From contig SAXG01000098.1 of NCBI GenBank assembly GCA_012932865.1, forward strand, positions 57,419-121,418: DNA of 64,000 nucleotides. The letters run 5' to 3'. Shown here in pieces: positions 44,973 through 57,321 of this stretch (position 1 is the stretch's first letter; each line of letters starts with the position of its first letter). The notes below the pieces were generated by a model. The model searched no databases. It was not told where the DNA came from and was given only the letters and a program-made list of their open reading frames with translations. The DNA is from Amylostereum areolatum. Taxonomy: Eukaryota > Basidiomycota > Agaricomycetes > Russulales > Stereaceae. The position numbers were made by a program, and so were the translations under genes.

Positions 44973-45694
44973 AGGCCCCCCCCTAATGCCCATAACAGTT
45001 ATATCCAAATGCCGACGGAACTGGTCGAAATTCTGGCCTCATCTCCGATCCGAGCGCGGACGGAAGGGCCAAAATTCGGGCGAATGTTGCATCCAAAGTG
45101 CGGACGGAAGGGGTCCGTCTGACACGAGGTCCGATCCGCATGCGGACGGACACTTGAGGGGACTTGGTGAAAACCTCCGGTGTCTCGACCGCCCGCGGCG
45201 ATGATAGGTCTGTCAACGAGTTCTCTGTGACAGGTACTAGGGGTGGCAGTTCCTCTGTGAGGTCGCGATGTGCGAGAATACACAGTGTGAGGATTGTAGG
45301 TGTCCGCAAAAATCTCCCTCCGTGCTCGAAACAATCGACTACCGCAAAATACATATTAAGTATTGTGTATTGTGTGCTATGTACTGTACAATTTTATAAA
45401 CTAGAGAGTACGGGCGATGAATCTATGCTGTGAAGCTCTAGTTCCGAAGCGGCACTGGCGTGGTGGTTCAAATCATGCAGACAGGTGCTGCTTGTGAGGT
45501 GGTATCCTCCAATGCGGACGGACAAAGGTCCCTCCTATCTTGTATCCCGAATGCGGACGGGATCGGCCAAAAAACGGAGGTCATATCCATATCGCTGACG
45601 GAAGCCGGCAAAATCTGCCAAAATGTGTGCTGACGGAAGTGCCAAAAGTTCAGGATTTTCGGATATAACCATTATGGGCATTAGGGGGGGGCCT
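44973..45694. mobile_element. hAT-like MITE, 722 bp, with 8-bp target duplication
   Basis: The left end aggcccccccctaatgccca (44973 onward) continues to a 34-bp terminal inverted repeat that matches the reverse complement of 45661-45694 with two differences. The element is flanked on both sides by ctcgaccc (44965-44972 and 45695-45702), an 8-bp direct repeat. Eight-base target duplications are a mark of the hAT superfamily. No transposase is encoded, so the element is non-autonomous. Many copies of a gcggacggaa-like word lie just inside both ends and could be transposase binding sites. Confidence 0.8.
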
Positions 45695-45702
45695 CTCGAC
45701 CC

Positions 45703-48224
45703 CCATTGCGACGTACTTACTCTTCTTGGTTCCACTTCTACGAGCAACTTGAAAAATCAATGTCCGTTGGAACAAGCTCCCCGAATTTCAAGTGGAAACT
45801 TTGCTCCTGCATCATGTGCAATCGTTCCAACTATCAACTCACCTCGAGCATCTGTTTCCCGAGTCGCAGACTCGCAGCAGTTTACTCCATGATGATAGAC
45901 CGACCAGACAAGTCCAAGCGTTCTTTTCAAGTGAAATCAAGCTGCATTAGAAGCTCTCCATCTATTTTTCTATCCGCGGTCCACCCCTTCTCAACTAAAA
46001 GTCCGAAATGTGGCATGCTGCTTAACGACAAGATTTTTTAGCTGCGCTTCCTTCCTTTCTTCTTGTCCTGATGGACAGCAACCGAGAGTCCGTATATCTT
46101 ATTTCATCCGCTTCTGACTCGCCCGACCCCTGTCCATTTTGCATAGAAAACCAGCGAGCCGCCGCGCGTCTACATTGTCGCTGATGCTGATGCGCTGATG
46201 GCGTTCCATATACACGAGTCCCGAATCCGAGGTACGCTTTCCGCCTGAACCATCTCGCCACGAATTTATCATATAGCATATCCCTTTTGCGTCGTTTCAC
46301 GAACTCGGCATCAAGCCATGACATTTCCAGTGGGCGTTCGTTTGTGCGTCCGACGCTAGCGGTCTTCAGGCCAGCTGTTTCTGGAGTACACGGGGCGCGG
46401 CGCGCTTCGCGATGCCTGCCGATGCCACGAAATATCAAGGTCAAAGCATGCCACGTTTGATGCTCCAATCATCGTGAACGATGGGCTTCCAATATGCAGG
46501 CCCTCTGCCACCCTCGCATCCGGGCTGGTTAAGTAACTCGAGAACTTTCGGAGCGCCGAATCACACGTGTGGCCTTCTTCTGTACCGCGAAGATCTTTTA
46601 GTTCCGTTTTCGCGTTCAGATCTGAAAACAGAGTTCATGCCCTCCCTGCCCCGCTCGTATCTAAAGTGCCAGCAATCCGAAACCGCCCCTTCGGCGATAA
46701 TGGGCTTCCAAAACTGTGCATCCGCCGTAGACCATACACACGCCGGGTGGGAGTATTCGGAGTCCTCTTTGTTCGTTCCTTTTCCTTTCCTTCTTCAACA
46801 TTCCCTTGATTATGTTAACTTTTTCGTATCTCTTAAATAGGGTATCCCCAACCATCTGTCGCCCACCGCAAGGCCACCATCCCCGTCCCCCAAAACTTCC
46901 CCCCAAAACCCCCAAATATATGGCCTGCAACTTCCACCATCTTACTTCGCGCGATTTCAACGAAGCTCGCGAGTCTGAGGCTGCGAAAATGGCGGCACCC
47001 CCCCTTGTCAAAGGTTACGGCGACCCATATGGTCCCACTGTTCCCGCGATAATGCAACCAGGCTACCGGCAAGTATGTCTTGCAATCTTTGAGGGCTGTC
47101 CAGCTTTCGTGCAGTCGCGAGTATTTAACGGACTTGTAGGACATGTCTCAGCATCAGCGAAAAAACGTTTCGCACGGATAAGTTTGTAAATATTTCTAAA
47201 GGCCACAATACGCACCGTACGGTGAACTTTTCACCTAGGATTAGAGGACCAAGTTTCAGTTTTACAAGGTCTCCACAAGCTTTGACAATCACAGACAGGG
47301 GCCCCGAAGTTGTGAGCTAAAACTAAAAATAGCAATTTTTTGGTTAATTCACCGGCCTTCCGCTTATGGAAATGCTTCTATTATCATTTCGCTTACAATA
47401 CTGTAATCAATGGATTGTTTTTGCCGTTGAAATTCAAATTTTCAGATATGATAACTGGTTTAATTTACAGATTACAGCTACTACTAGTACAGTACAGTCC
47501 GCCGAATCTCGACTCCTACTGTAGATGGAGAGTGAGGGAGAGTGTAAGGTACAGTGTAGGGGTGTCGAGAAGTAAAAGGGACGTACCGCATGCTTGTGAT
47601 GTTTCAGGACAGTAAGGACTCCTGCAATGCTGTCAGCTCTAAGTTGAACTTGAAAGAAAAGAGCACGCACCTCTTACACACTTCCGACTTCTCTAAGTCG
47701 CATCCTGGCCATGGGAGATGTGGCTGAGGACGAGGGTGACTTTTAAGCTGCACACTGCAGGAGTAGTCCGGGGTCCTACGGCGCAGCTACGCGGGATCGC
47801 ACTTTGACGGTAGAGGTCGGAAAGAGAAAGCTTAACTGGTTTTAAGCTCTTGAAGGCGCGGAGTTCGTCGGTCCGCGGTCAGAATGATCTAAGCGCCGGT
47901 GTCGTCTCCTGCTCGTGAACTTGTAATCCCTGCTGAATCTCTCGCAAGCCTCTCGGAGTTATAGGGAAAGATTTAGAGGAACACACCTGGTTTAGTTCCG
48001 GAGCAAGCCTGGGTGAGGTGAATGGAAGAACACGGGGGGCTGGGATTTTTCGGTCAAAACCCTTACAAAAGATTAGATAACCGGATAGGCCTCGTAAATG
48101 ACGCGCGGAAAAAACAGAGGAAAGCTTTTTCGCTGATGAGCCGCCTCGACAAAAGTACTGGCCGCCATCTCAGCCCCTTCCTCCGCAGGTTTCTTCCCCA
48201 CAAGCATTCTTTGTACAAGATCCG
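45703..48224. other. Gene-poor region
   Basis: Several frames of 80-150 codons occur on both strands, but none shows a domain I recognise. Two short stretches beginning atgggcttccaa (46480 and 46699) are loosely similar and may be remnants of a duplication. From about 47200 the sequence becomes AT-richer, as in decayed non-genic DNA. A 90-codon open stretch from an ATG at 46920 is possible but unsupported. Confidence 0.3.
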
Positions 48225-48926
48225 ATGCAGAATCTCGAGAAAAAAATTGCACAGCCAGAGCAAGGATCTTACATCCCTTCGCCCTCCAATCTTTCTCGCC
48301 GACGCGAATTAGTACAACACTATCTACCTTACTCAGTCCGAGAGCGTGTCCAGGATCGTCACGGCCCCTCTGGTGCTCATGGGTACGCCGCTCCTCAATC
48401 CACGGCTATGCTTGTAACAATTCAACCTCTTTCGTCTCTCATAATTTCTCTCACGGACGTACGACAGGGCGGAAGACCTTCAAACGACGCCTACAACTTG
48501 AGACAGACAGGCGTTTTCTACCCCCCCAACTTTCCGCCCTCCTCTCATGGAGATGATCCACGCACCTCGTCGTCTGGAAGTGGGCCTCCCCAGATCTACA
48601 ATATGCCACAAATCGCACAAGGGTTTGGCGAAATTCCCTCACGCGCCGCAAGTCAGCATTCATCGGCCCACAGCGACATCTTGTATTCCACCCCCGCACA
48701 CGATTTTCCTGGACCATCGAACAACGCTGTACCAACTGATCCTCGCTCCAACCCTCTTCTCGATGTTATATATCAAGCGATCGAGGAGTATATTGTCGAA
48801 GACGGCTACCACGAGAACAAACACCGGATTGTCCTCGAGTTCCCGGTGAGTTGTATGTGCTTGAGGCAACCTATCCCGGATGGCGACTGACGTTCGAGCC
48901 CTCCAAACCCGTAGGTCGACCTCTAG
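48225..48926 (+). CDS. Hypothetical low-complexity protein
   Basis: A frame from the ATG at 48225 runs to 48845. With a 69-bp GT...AG intron (48846-48914) it ends three codons later in VDL-stop. An internal segment (about 48412-48470) has intron-like ends and may also be removed. The product of up to 210 residues is Ser/Pro/Gln-rich, with a better ordered end (LLDVIYQAIEEYIVEDGYHE and then RIVLEFP). I do not recognise it. It could be a truncated remnant of a larger gene. Confidence 0.35.
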
Positions 48927-50587
48927 TGGTGGCAATTAACCCGCATGCTCATGGACCCTTTCAATGTTATGGAGCACTTACTTTGAACGTTGACACTTCC
49001 TTACATCCGTATACCCGCCGTTTGTGCTGTTAGTCTTCGTGGCACGTACCAGGAGTATTTCCTGTTTCTTTAATTCCTTGCTTTGCATTATCATGTAACC
49101 ATGTTGTCGTCAAGTCCCCGTTCATACGTATACCCCGCGACGAATCCTAGTCGAACGCGTGCCTTTTGGGTTGTTGAGAGCATTGCAACTTCGGCTGCTT
49201 TCTGTTCCTTCGAAATTGCCCCATAGAGTAATGAACCAGGACGTGCTGTTTGCACAAATGAGCAATCTCACGAAACGGTGCAAACGACGCTGCTCACCAC
49301 CGTCATAAAGTAGCACACTCCCATGTCCTCTTCCACGTTCGTCTCTTCATCCTTGAATGCACCCCCCTCATCCTTCTGGCCGCCATAACGGCTTCCGTAT
49401 GATGGCACGCTTTCCTACGGTGTCCGAGTCTTCCTGGCCAATCGACACCATCCGCATCTTCCCTTGACTACGATGTACAACGGAGCCCTCGTTCTCGTCT
49501 GGCGCGTGTGAGTAGGCCGAACACTGGCTGCATGTACCAAGGACATAACATGATGCCAGAAATTCTTGGGGTGGATGGCTTCGAGACCATCAGAGTATAG
49601 ATGCTCGATCGCAGTGACACTTGTACCGCGCCTGCAGCGGCGGGGAAAGGAGGGAAATAGAACACGGGCCAGGATACAGACGGCAAGGGAGGGATCGTAC
49701 CAGGCTGGACGTAAGGGGGGATGGGAGCACGGAGAAAGGCGCATCGACGACGATGTCAGCTTCCTCGGGACGCGCATCAAGCGTCAACAAATCCCGCCGC
49801 GCGGCATTGTAAACGCACGGAACATCTTCCCGTGATTACAGTAGGCATCTTCGTCTCAGACGAGGAGGGCCCTGTCTGGTATTTTGCTATCGTACAGTGT
49901 TTGAGCCGCCTTGCAGAACAGGGTTGGTATAAGCGAGAGAGCACTGCGGGGGCTTGTAGTCCTTGGAAACTCTTCGTGTTGACGCGATTTCGAAGGCGCC
50001 CAGTCGTAAGGAGAGTACAACTTCGTTCGGATAAAGAACCGTTGCCTATTCATATGGCTCGATTTTACAGCAGAGACGCGCCACGGACATCGAAAGCTGG
50101 TATTTTTCAAGCTACAAGAAAACGGAATAAAATGGCGGATACACATGACCCAACGTTACGTGTCTTTGCAGGGAACCAAAAACATCGGCTCGTGCTCGAT
50201 ATCCGTTCTACGCTAAAATACGTCAGCCATAGTCCCGGGACGGATGAAGGAACATACCGCCGACGCAGAAAATTTCACTGGGGACTATATTTTGCCGTTC
50301 CGAGCAGTGGAACGTCGCCAGCGAGAAGGTTCACATATGCGTAATATTGATCGACGTCGGGCGTTTGCAGGGGTTGCCCTCGAAGCTTTACGCGTGACAC
50401 CGACCACCTCTCACATCGTTGATCAGCGAGTCAGGGAAACACATCGTCTGAGAAATTACGCCAGGTTCCACGTCATGAAGCAATATATACTACGTATACG
50501 GATGGGTGTACAAGGAGAACGACGTACACATGTCAGGAGGCCCGAGAACCAAATGAAAAATCCTGGTCTCCAGGAAATCAAAGAGTA
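48927..50587. other. Gene-poor region
   Basis: A 207-codon plus-strand frame (49721-50344) and overlapping minus-strand frames at 49415-49850 are present, but none has a recognisable motif. Neither strand gives a consistent spliced model. No feature is called. Confidence 0.3.
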
Positions 50588-51414
50588 TCAATGGCCTTTC
50601 ATGATAGAATCGATTCGTGCATCCTGAATACGCTTTCGAAGGTCAAAGAGGATAGGGTACCCAAACACAGTGATACCCATGATGTACGACGCCTATGGTC
50701 CTCCCCAGTCAAACAAAGCATCAAGTGCGAAGAAAGGACACTCACGGCAACGAAAGGAGGCATCTGGTGCTTCCGTGCGAGAGAAGTGGCGTAAAGGCCC
50801 TCCAGAAGATGCGCTACGGCCACAAGTCCCCAACTGGCCTGGATGACCAGAGGGCGCGCAATGGTACTGCGTAGAGCGTTTGCGGGGAGCCATACTGGCG
50901 AGGGGTCATTGGTTGGGGCTAAAGTGGTGTATATGAGGAGGGCCACTAGGACGCCGGTTTGCCAAACTGTCCGGGGAAGACGGAAGGTGGAAATTTGAGG
51001 CGTTTTCGCCTGAATGTCCAGCGGATGTCAGTTCGAAAACAAACCTGGTATGCAAATAAGAAATGAGCAGACGTACCGTCCCCAGGGCTTCATCGGCATC
51101 CGCCTTCATCGCCAACAACCGCGGTTTCACCTCCTCGTACCCCAAAAGCGGAGGGTCGAACTCCACGCGTACAGGCTTCGGTTGAGCATTCGCTTTGACC
51201 TGATACGTCAGATCCATACCCTTCGGAACCAGCATTAATGATCACATCGAACTGAACAGCTGACACGCACCTTTGAATCGATGGATATCATCTTCGCACT
51301 GACGATGCGCTCCTTGAGCTTGCCGTAGTGCTTCGCATAAGACACAAGAGTGTCCGGATGATTAGACATATACATGCAGAGAAAGCCAGACTTGTCCTTG
51401 ACAGGGTCAGACAT
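50588..51414 (-). CDS. DUF2470 domain protein with C-terminal membrane segments
   Basis: The start is at 51414 with MSDPVKDKSGFLCMYMSNHP, the DUF2470 pattern (a split-barrel, haem-utilisation-like domain). It continues over an intron at 51240-51290 into GMDLTYQVKANAQ and DPPLLGYEEVKPRLLAMKAD. The next exon, AKTPQISTFRLPRTVWQTGV onward, carries hydrophobic helices LLIYTTLA and VIQASWGLVAVAHLLEGLYA. The last exon reads ASYIMGITVFGYPILFDLRK and ends DSIMKGH-stop at 50588. Fungal proteins of this layout are thought to be small membrane proteins; the function is unknown. The splicing was chosen to keep the reading frame and is consistent over four exons. Confidence 0.75.
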
Positions 51415-51692
51415 AGCGACGAGGTTGATAGCCTCGTTGAGGTATGAGGGAGCGCTGGAGAGTAGTCGTGGCCCGTGGGCTGGTCGTGGCCCGTGGGAGG
51501 CTGCCACGAGTTCCGGGGGTTCAAGTTCTTCACGTTCCGAACCTCCGTGGACCGTGTCCTAACAATGTTTATGAGACGATGACCAATGTCCGGACTCAAA
51601 TTCCGATAGTATTTATAGTAGCAGCTACTTCACGTAGAGCATGTAAGAAAGGAATGCGCTCATTCGGTGTTACTAATTGTAGAAGTAACATC

Positions 51693-54379
51693 TCAAGCCG
51701 TCACCAATCCTTCGTGAAGTTGGTTCTCTGCCTGAGCTTTAGCCCTCTGTGATTGCGCATACGTTCGTTTTGAGTAGCGCAATAGCCCCACTATCCCAGT
51801 GGGAGTCATGCCTTCCATCCTCTTCGCCGCTCCCTGGGATTCGTGAAGCACATGAAGCATCAGTATATTGTGAGGTATGCGTGGAAGTGACGTACTATGC
51901 TCCGTGGCTGCACTCGAGTCAACCGTTCGCGTTCTTCTGAGCTCAAACCAGGGACGAGCTTGTAGTCGATATCCGGCTGCAATACGAGCGTCTCGTCAGC
52001 CATGAATGCGCGCAAATCCGCCGATTGTCGATGGAGGTGCCACGAGTATAAGCCTGCACATACGATGGTTAACCGGAAACGGCAAGTGAAGGCACATAGA
52101 CGAACCGTCAATATCGATCCGAGAGAGAACATTTGGGTCAATCTTCTCCAGGCCTGGTATCAAATCCACGAAGAACCTGCTGCCGACGTCAGGATGCCTC
52201 AGCAAGTCATGTGCACTCCGAACGACACCGTCGCGGGTGACGGAAAGTCCATATTTATCCCAGCCTTGTGGGCTAAACGCTATGCTTTGTAGCAATTCCA
52301 CGGCGCTCGTCATCTCGTCGCGCGTGTGGGTGAAGGATGTCCATCGAGCGTCTGACACCGCACCAACCAGCCGACCTACACGCCCGTCAATGCTTGTCCA
52401 CACAAAATAGCAATTGGGGCGCACCCTTCTCCGTCAACCGCAGATCAGCATTGTCGCTTCGCAGGGTCATCCGGTACTCGGAGCGGGAAGTGAACATGCG
52501 GTCTAGAAGACAGTAAGAGAACCACCATCAAGATTGAAGCTCGTTGAACTTACAGGGCTCTTCCGCGCCCCGGGTGATAAGGTCGTCGATCATGACGCCG
52601 ACATACCCATCTGCGCGGGTCAAGAGCAAAGGTGGACGAAGCTGAGCCGCTAGACCGGCATTGATACCCGCGACAGCGCCCTGAGATGCAGCCTCTTCAT
52701 AGCCCGTAGTACCGTTGATCTGACCTGCAAGGAATAGGCCCTGAAAGGTTATCAGCATTGCGAAGTGAATGCGATTATTGATAGACGCACAGGAATGCGC
52801 TTCGTCTCAAGGGTGGCTAAAGTCGCTGTCAGCAAGGAGCACGGGAAGCGAAGGAGAGACTCACACGTCAGCTCTCGTGGATCCACAAAGTCGTACTCGA
52901 CACCATAGGCAGGTCGGACCATCTTGACCTTCTCAAGCCCAGGGATAGTACGTAACAAGTCCTCTTGCAACTCTTCAGGCATGCTATTGGATATACCATT
53001 AGGATATATCAGGTCTGTCGACACGTCAGGACTCGTGAGAGGTGTAGAAGAGGAGGTATACCTGAGTCGTATCCCTCTGGCTCCAACCAAACGATATGCC
53101 TGTCTCGATGTGCGAATCGCGTCACTTTGGCCTCCAATGACGGACAATATCGTGGCCCCTTTTTGGTCTCTTGAATGTGCACGCTCAGATGCATATTATC
53201 CATGATCATTTTGTGCGTTGTCGGGGTAGTGAAAGTTTTGAAGCAATGAGTCTGATTACCCTAAGTACACGGACGTCAATATCACGACACGCGTCCAGAC
53301 GAAGAAATTCACTTTGTTGTCCACTTCCCGATGCAAGTAGCTGAACGGTTGCGGATCAACATCGCCGTCCTGCCGTTCCATGCCTTCGAAGTTGATAGTT
53401 CTCGCGTCAAGTCTGGCAGGCGTGCCGGTCTGAAGACGTCCTAGGCGAAACCCTGCAGCGTTAAGGGAGGCAGAAAGGCCTATTGAAGGATCTTCGCCCA
53501 TCCTCCCGGCAGGTATCCGGCGTTGGCCTTGAGACCGTGGTCAGAGCCAGTGAAGGTGCAGAAAGGAGACCGCGTACCAATGTGGATTTCTCCGGAGAGA
53601 AAGGTACCTGTGCATATGACGACTTGGGAGCATTCGATGACTTCTCCGGTATCTGGACAAACCATGTTCATACGTTGAAGATGCGGGGCAATGGGAAAGG
53701 CCCACCTAATCGAACACCATCGACTTTTCCCCATACATCCTTGCTCGAGCTTGAGTGGTTGTGATCGAAGACCAGATCGAATGCACTGCCTGCTCGTACG
53801 TCAAGGTTGGGATAGTTGAGGAGGGTGTGTTGCATGTGCTTCTTGTACAGCGTGCGGTCCATCTGGGCACGCGGGCCCTACGAATCCCAAGGCCGCGTCG
53901 GTATACGAAAGGGGCACAAGGGAGAGACAACGCACCCATACGGCAGGCCCCTTTGTCCGATTCAAGATGTTGAACTGCATCCCTGCCTTGTCTTCCACAA
54001 ACAAGTGAGCGTGGTTTCTGCTGTCGAAAAGCATGTAAACACACCTGCGACGCGCCCAATGACGCCGTCCAACGCGTCAACCTCGCGCACCAGTGTTCCC
54101 TTCCCTACACCTCCAATGGAGGGATTGCATGAAAGCTCTCCTATCGTTTCGATTTTGTTGGTCAGGAGGAGTGTTCTTGCACCCGTGCGAGCCGCGCCTG
54201 CGGCAGCCTCGCACCCAGCGTGTCCGCCGCCAATGACACAGACTGCAAGTGGGTTAGCAATAAAATCTGCATACAAGAATCTTAGACCCACCATCATACT
54301 GGTAGGAGAGCGCCTCCGAGGTATAAAGACGATGAGATAGAGGAGTCCGATGCCATGAGCGTTGGGCAAGTCGGAGCAT
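51693..54379 (-). CDS. MTO1: MTO1/GidA: mitochondrial tRNA wobble-uridine modification enzyme
   Basis: This FAD enzyme, with the GTPase Mss1/GTPBP3, installs the carboxymethylaminomethyl group on uridine 34 of mitochondrial tRNAs. The start at 54379 gives [20 protein letters not shown], a good mitochondrial targeting peptide. A short intron is followed by [20 protein letters not shown], the FAD motif. Further family blocks are [77 protein letters not shown] and [20 protein letters not shown]. The C-terminal domain ends LTRVQPRSI, then after an intron [20 protein letters not shown], with the stop at 51693. All conserved blocks are in order, so the gene appears intact. Confidence 0.95.
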
Positions 54380-54794
54380 GGGATGCTGCGAGCAGCTGCT
54401 TAGAAACCCCGGGGCAATTGAACTCGATCATATCGACTTCAACGATGTTCCCACGGTTACAATGTAAGTAGCTACTTATCCTCTCCTCTCGCGACTGGAG
54501 CCGATGCCTTCTGGTTAGGTCTGCGATAGAAAACTATTCTTTCAGGCAAAACCACATCCCCACGAAAGGATTGCGCTCCATACAGTAGATGTGGTATAGC
54601 AGAGCCAGAGCCTAGAGGTACCACCATACCAGTGAGCACTGAAATAACTCAATTGAATCGGCATTGACCGGATGTGATTAGTCATCAACAGATCCTTTGC
54701 GAAATCTCATCTTGACTCTTCCAGCTTACTTACCCCTTCGCCTCCGTCACCCTTCCTTGCCCACTTCCCCACCAAAAACGCGGCGAACATCACA
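54380..54794. promoter_or_regulatory. Divergent promoter region of MTO1 and DPH3
   Basis: The two genes start 415 bp apart on opposite strands. No TATA box stands out. Short AT-rich stretches and a pyrimidine tract before the DPH3 start are all that I see. Confidence 0.4.
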
Positions 54795-55212
54795 ATGGGC
54801 GCATATTATGACGAGATCGAGATCGAAGACATGGTCTGGGATGAAGAGAAGGGCGTCTTTCACTACCCTTGTCCGTGCGGCGACCGCTTCGAGATCTCGC
54901 GCAGGCAGCTGGCCGACTACGAGGACATCGCAACATGTCCGAGCTGCAGTCTGATTATACGTGTTATATATGATCCGGTGCGTTCAGCTCCGACGTGTGG
55001 GTGCACTTCCGCAGGCTGACGCCCTATGTCCGGATCCTGGTTAGCTTGACTTTGAGGATGAGCCTCCAGACGACGAGGATGGCGCAAGCGAGGGGGAGGA
55101 GGACGATGATGAGTCTGAGGAGGAGTCTGAGGAGGAGGAGACATTCGAGGATGCGATGGAGAGCCTGACCCTGGCTTTGGCGGAGACCCCGTTGGTCGCG
55201 GTCGCGGCATGA
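54795..55212 (+). CDS. DPH3: DPH3/KTI11, CSL zinc-finger protein
   Basis: This small iron/zinc protein donates electrons for diphthamide synthesis on elongation factor 2, and it also serves the Elongator pathway that modifies wobble uridines. Exons 54795-54977 and 55045-55212 give 116 residues. The first encodes [20 protein letters not shown], then [16 protein letters not shown] and [16 protein letters not shown], with the four metal-binding cysteines in the usual CxC...CxxC pattern. The second adds DFEDE and a long acidic tail ([10 protein letters not shown] and so on), longer than in the yeast protein. The intron falls right after the IYDP motif. The gene is intact. Confidence 0.95.
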
Positions 55213-55446
55213 TGCATGAACGGTTCAGTGAACGACGATGGCCTCGCGCACGGTGGACATCTCTAGTCTATTGCTGGGTCGCGAGGGCTGGGTATTGGAT
55301 GGGCGCATGGTTGTCTGTACGATAGCCCCTGATCAACAAAATCTAATACAATTCGACACCAGAGCAAAAGATCAACAGAGTACATGGAAAGACGATACAA
55401 CAAAAACGGACGACACATGGACTGGAATGGATACATCTTCGGCCAT

Positions 55447-56150
55447 CTAATACCTGTAACGCGTGGAATAATCTAACAGAAAAAGAGTTAGGACGCCATG
55501 ACGGTAGTACTTGAAGAACTTGCCCTTTGGAGAGACGACAAGACCACGGCCTTTGGACGCGCCGCGGTACACAGTCTCGATAATGTCAATCATCTGAAGG
55601 AGTGTACATGAGTTAAGGCGGGGCGTTGAAGTAGAATTTAGCGCACCTCCTGCTTGTTGTCCATAGCCCAGTTACTTGCGATAGAAGGAAGACGGTGTCA
55701 ACATCGACTTTCAGTTCGATGCAAGGGATACTCACATTTTGTTGTTATTACCAGTACCCAAGTCAATCATGATATGCTTGTTCCTGGTATATGGTTTGGT
55801 CAGATGCGTCCTAGAAGGAGATTAGATAGCAGCAACTTACCGGTAGAAGAACATAACTGTGCAGGGATCGTATAGCTCGTACATCTGCCGCCGTCTCGCA
55901 TGAGCGGTGGCCGAGCAACAAGACGACGCCTACGCACCTTGTTGAAATCCGGAACCTCGGTGATATCGCAAAGATAGATGACTGCGAAGTTCTGAACCTT
56001 CTCTGCGACGCCGTAAAGCGTCTCGTCCATCGTCATGCACTGCGTGTCCCAGTCATGGCCAAAGCGGATGACGACGACGCGATCCTCCTCGGACTTGATA
56101 GCCTCGTCTACGTGCCAGCCAGAAGGAAGATGGGGAAGAAAATAGGACAT
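55447..56150 (-). CDS. dim1: Dim1/TXNL4A, U5 snRNP thioredoxin-like protein
   Basis: Dim1 is a small thioredoxin-fold component of the U5 and tri-snRNP complexes, needed for spliceosome activation. The start at 56150 gives MSYFLPHLPSGWHVDEAIKS, then VVVIRFGHDWDTQCMTMDET and VIYLCDITEVPDFNK. Small exons follow with MYELYDPCTVMFFYRNKHIM, DLGTGNNNK, INWAMDNKQEMIDIIETVYR and GLVVSPKGKFFKYYRHGVL, ending in TRYRY at 55447. The chain of about 142 residues is the usual length, and the match to the highly conserved family is continuous. The gene is cut by several introns, one separating GTGNNNK from NWAMDN. Confidence 0.95.
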
Positions 56151-56302
56151 CGTTCGAAAGAAGAATTGTGATCAGTGGTCGTGGTCGTGGTCGGTCGTGG
56201 TGGGAAGACAAAGGGTCGGACGCGGCGCACTTCCCGTACGCGTGTCCTCCGCCTTCTTTGACCTTCATCTTCAGTTCTCCACCATCTCCGGCAGAGCTCG
56301 CG
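56151..56302. promoter_or_regulatory. Bidirectional promoter of Dim1 and cyclophilin H
   Basis: Only 152 bp lie between the two divergent start codons. The region includes a repeated gtggtcgtggtcgtggtcgg tract (56173-56199), the only obvious structure. Both products work in the tri-snRNP, so shared regulation is plausible. Confidence 0.5.
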
Positions 56303-57321
56303 ATGGCCTCAAACCAACGGCCCGTTGTCTTCATGGACGTTAATATAGGAGAAACCCCGGCAGGCCGACTCAAGATGGAACTTTTCAGCGACATCGTCCC
56401 AAAGTGCGTCGTCTCTGAACGATCTGAACGCCCATCTGTCCAGAACTGACATCCCGAGCAGAACTGCGGAGAACTTCCGTCAGCTTTGCACAGGGGAATA
56501 CAGGTGTGCTGCTAACGCGATCCCTTGTGCGAGAGCGTGGCTAAAAAGCGCTGTGGACAGGATAAATTCTAGACCTCAAGGCTACAAGAACGCGACGTTT
56601 CACCGGTATGCCGCTCGCATTTCTTCCTAACGATGTCCATCTCACCTGCTAACCAGAGCCTTCCTCTAGAGTGTAAGTTGCATTGACCTCTCGTTCCATA
56701 TGCGTCGCTCACCTGCTGCAACACAGTGTGCCAAACTTCATGTGTCAAGGTCCGCCACTCGCTTTCATTGGGGGATATTCCGGCGGTTCTGATGGCGTTA
56801 TTCAGGAGGGGACTTTTTGAAAGGAGATGGGACCGGATCATTCTCAATTTACGGCGATAAATTTCCGGTGAGTGCCCCCCTCTGTCTCTCTAAAGATGTT
56901 GCTGACCGCTTCTCAGGATGAAAACTTCCAGGAAAAACACACCGGCCCAGGTCTCCTCTCTATGGTCTGTCTCCTTGGTTCATTTTGGTCCCCGCGTTAT
57001 CCTAACCATTCGCCTTCTAGGCCAACTCGGGGCCCAATACGAATGGGTGCCAGGTTTGCATTCGGGTTCCCTTATAAACCGAAGCTCGCTCACAGCGGGC
57101 GTTAGTTCTTCATCACGACCGCAAAGTGCGACTTCTTGGATGGAAAACACGTCGTGTTCGGCAAGGTGATCGACGGCATGCTCACGTTGCGCAAGATCGA
57201 AAACGTCTCAACGGGCCCGAACAATCGTCCAAAGCTCGCAGTGAAGATAGTTGGTGTGCTTTATCCTTTTTCTTCAGACGATCGCAAGCTAATTTTGTGC
57301 TCAGAGTGTGGCGAGATGTGA
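56303..57321 (+). CDS. Cyclophilin H, spliceosomal peptidyl-prolyl isomerase
   Basis: This cyclophilin speeds proline isomerisation and, as PPIH, binds the U4/U6 snRNP proteins. Exons give [20 protein letters not shown], then [87 protein letters not shown] and [18 protein letters not shown]. The last exon finishes KIVECGEM. Active-site residues Arg (FHRV), Phe, Met-Gln-Gly (FMCQGG) and the Trp-equivalent region are in place. The TGPNNRPKL and CGEM ending points to the H subgroup. Many introns, about eight, some cutting exons to under 30 nt around 56460-56760. Confidence 0.92.

Noticed and set aside
45440..45490. Possible tRNA B-box (ggttcaaatca)
   Set aside because: No matching A-box at the right distance and no cloverleaf. 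The sequence lies inside the hAT-like MITE.
46022..47189. Small frames with short Cys pairs (CPFC...HC near 46130) as a zinc-finger gene
   Set aside because: Only 37 codons, no second finger and no consistent splicing to neighbours.
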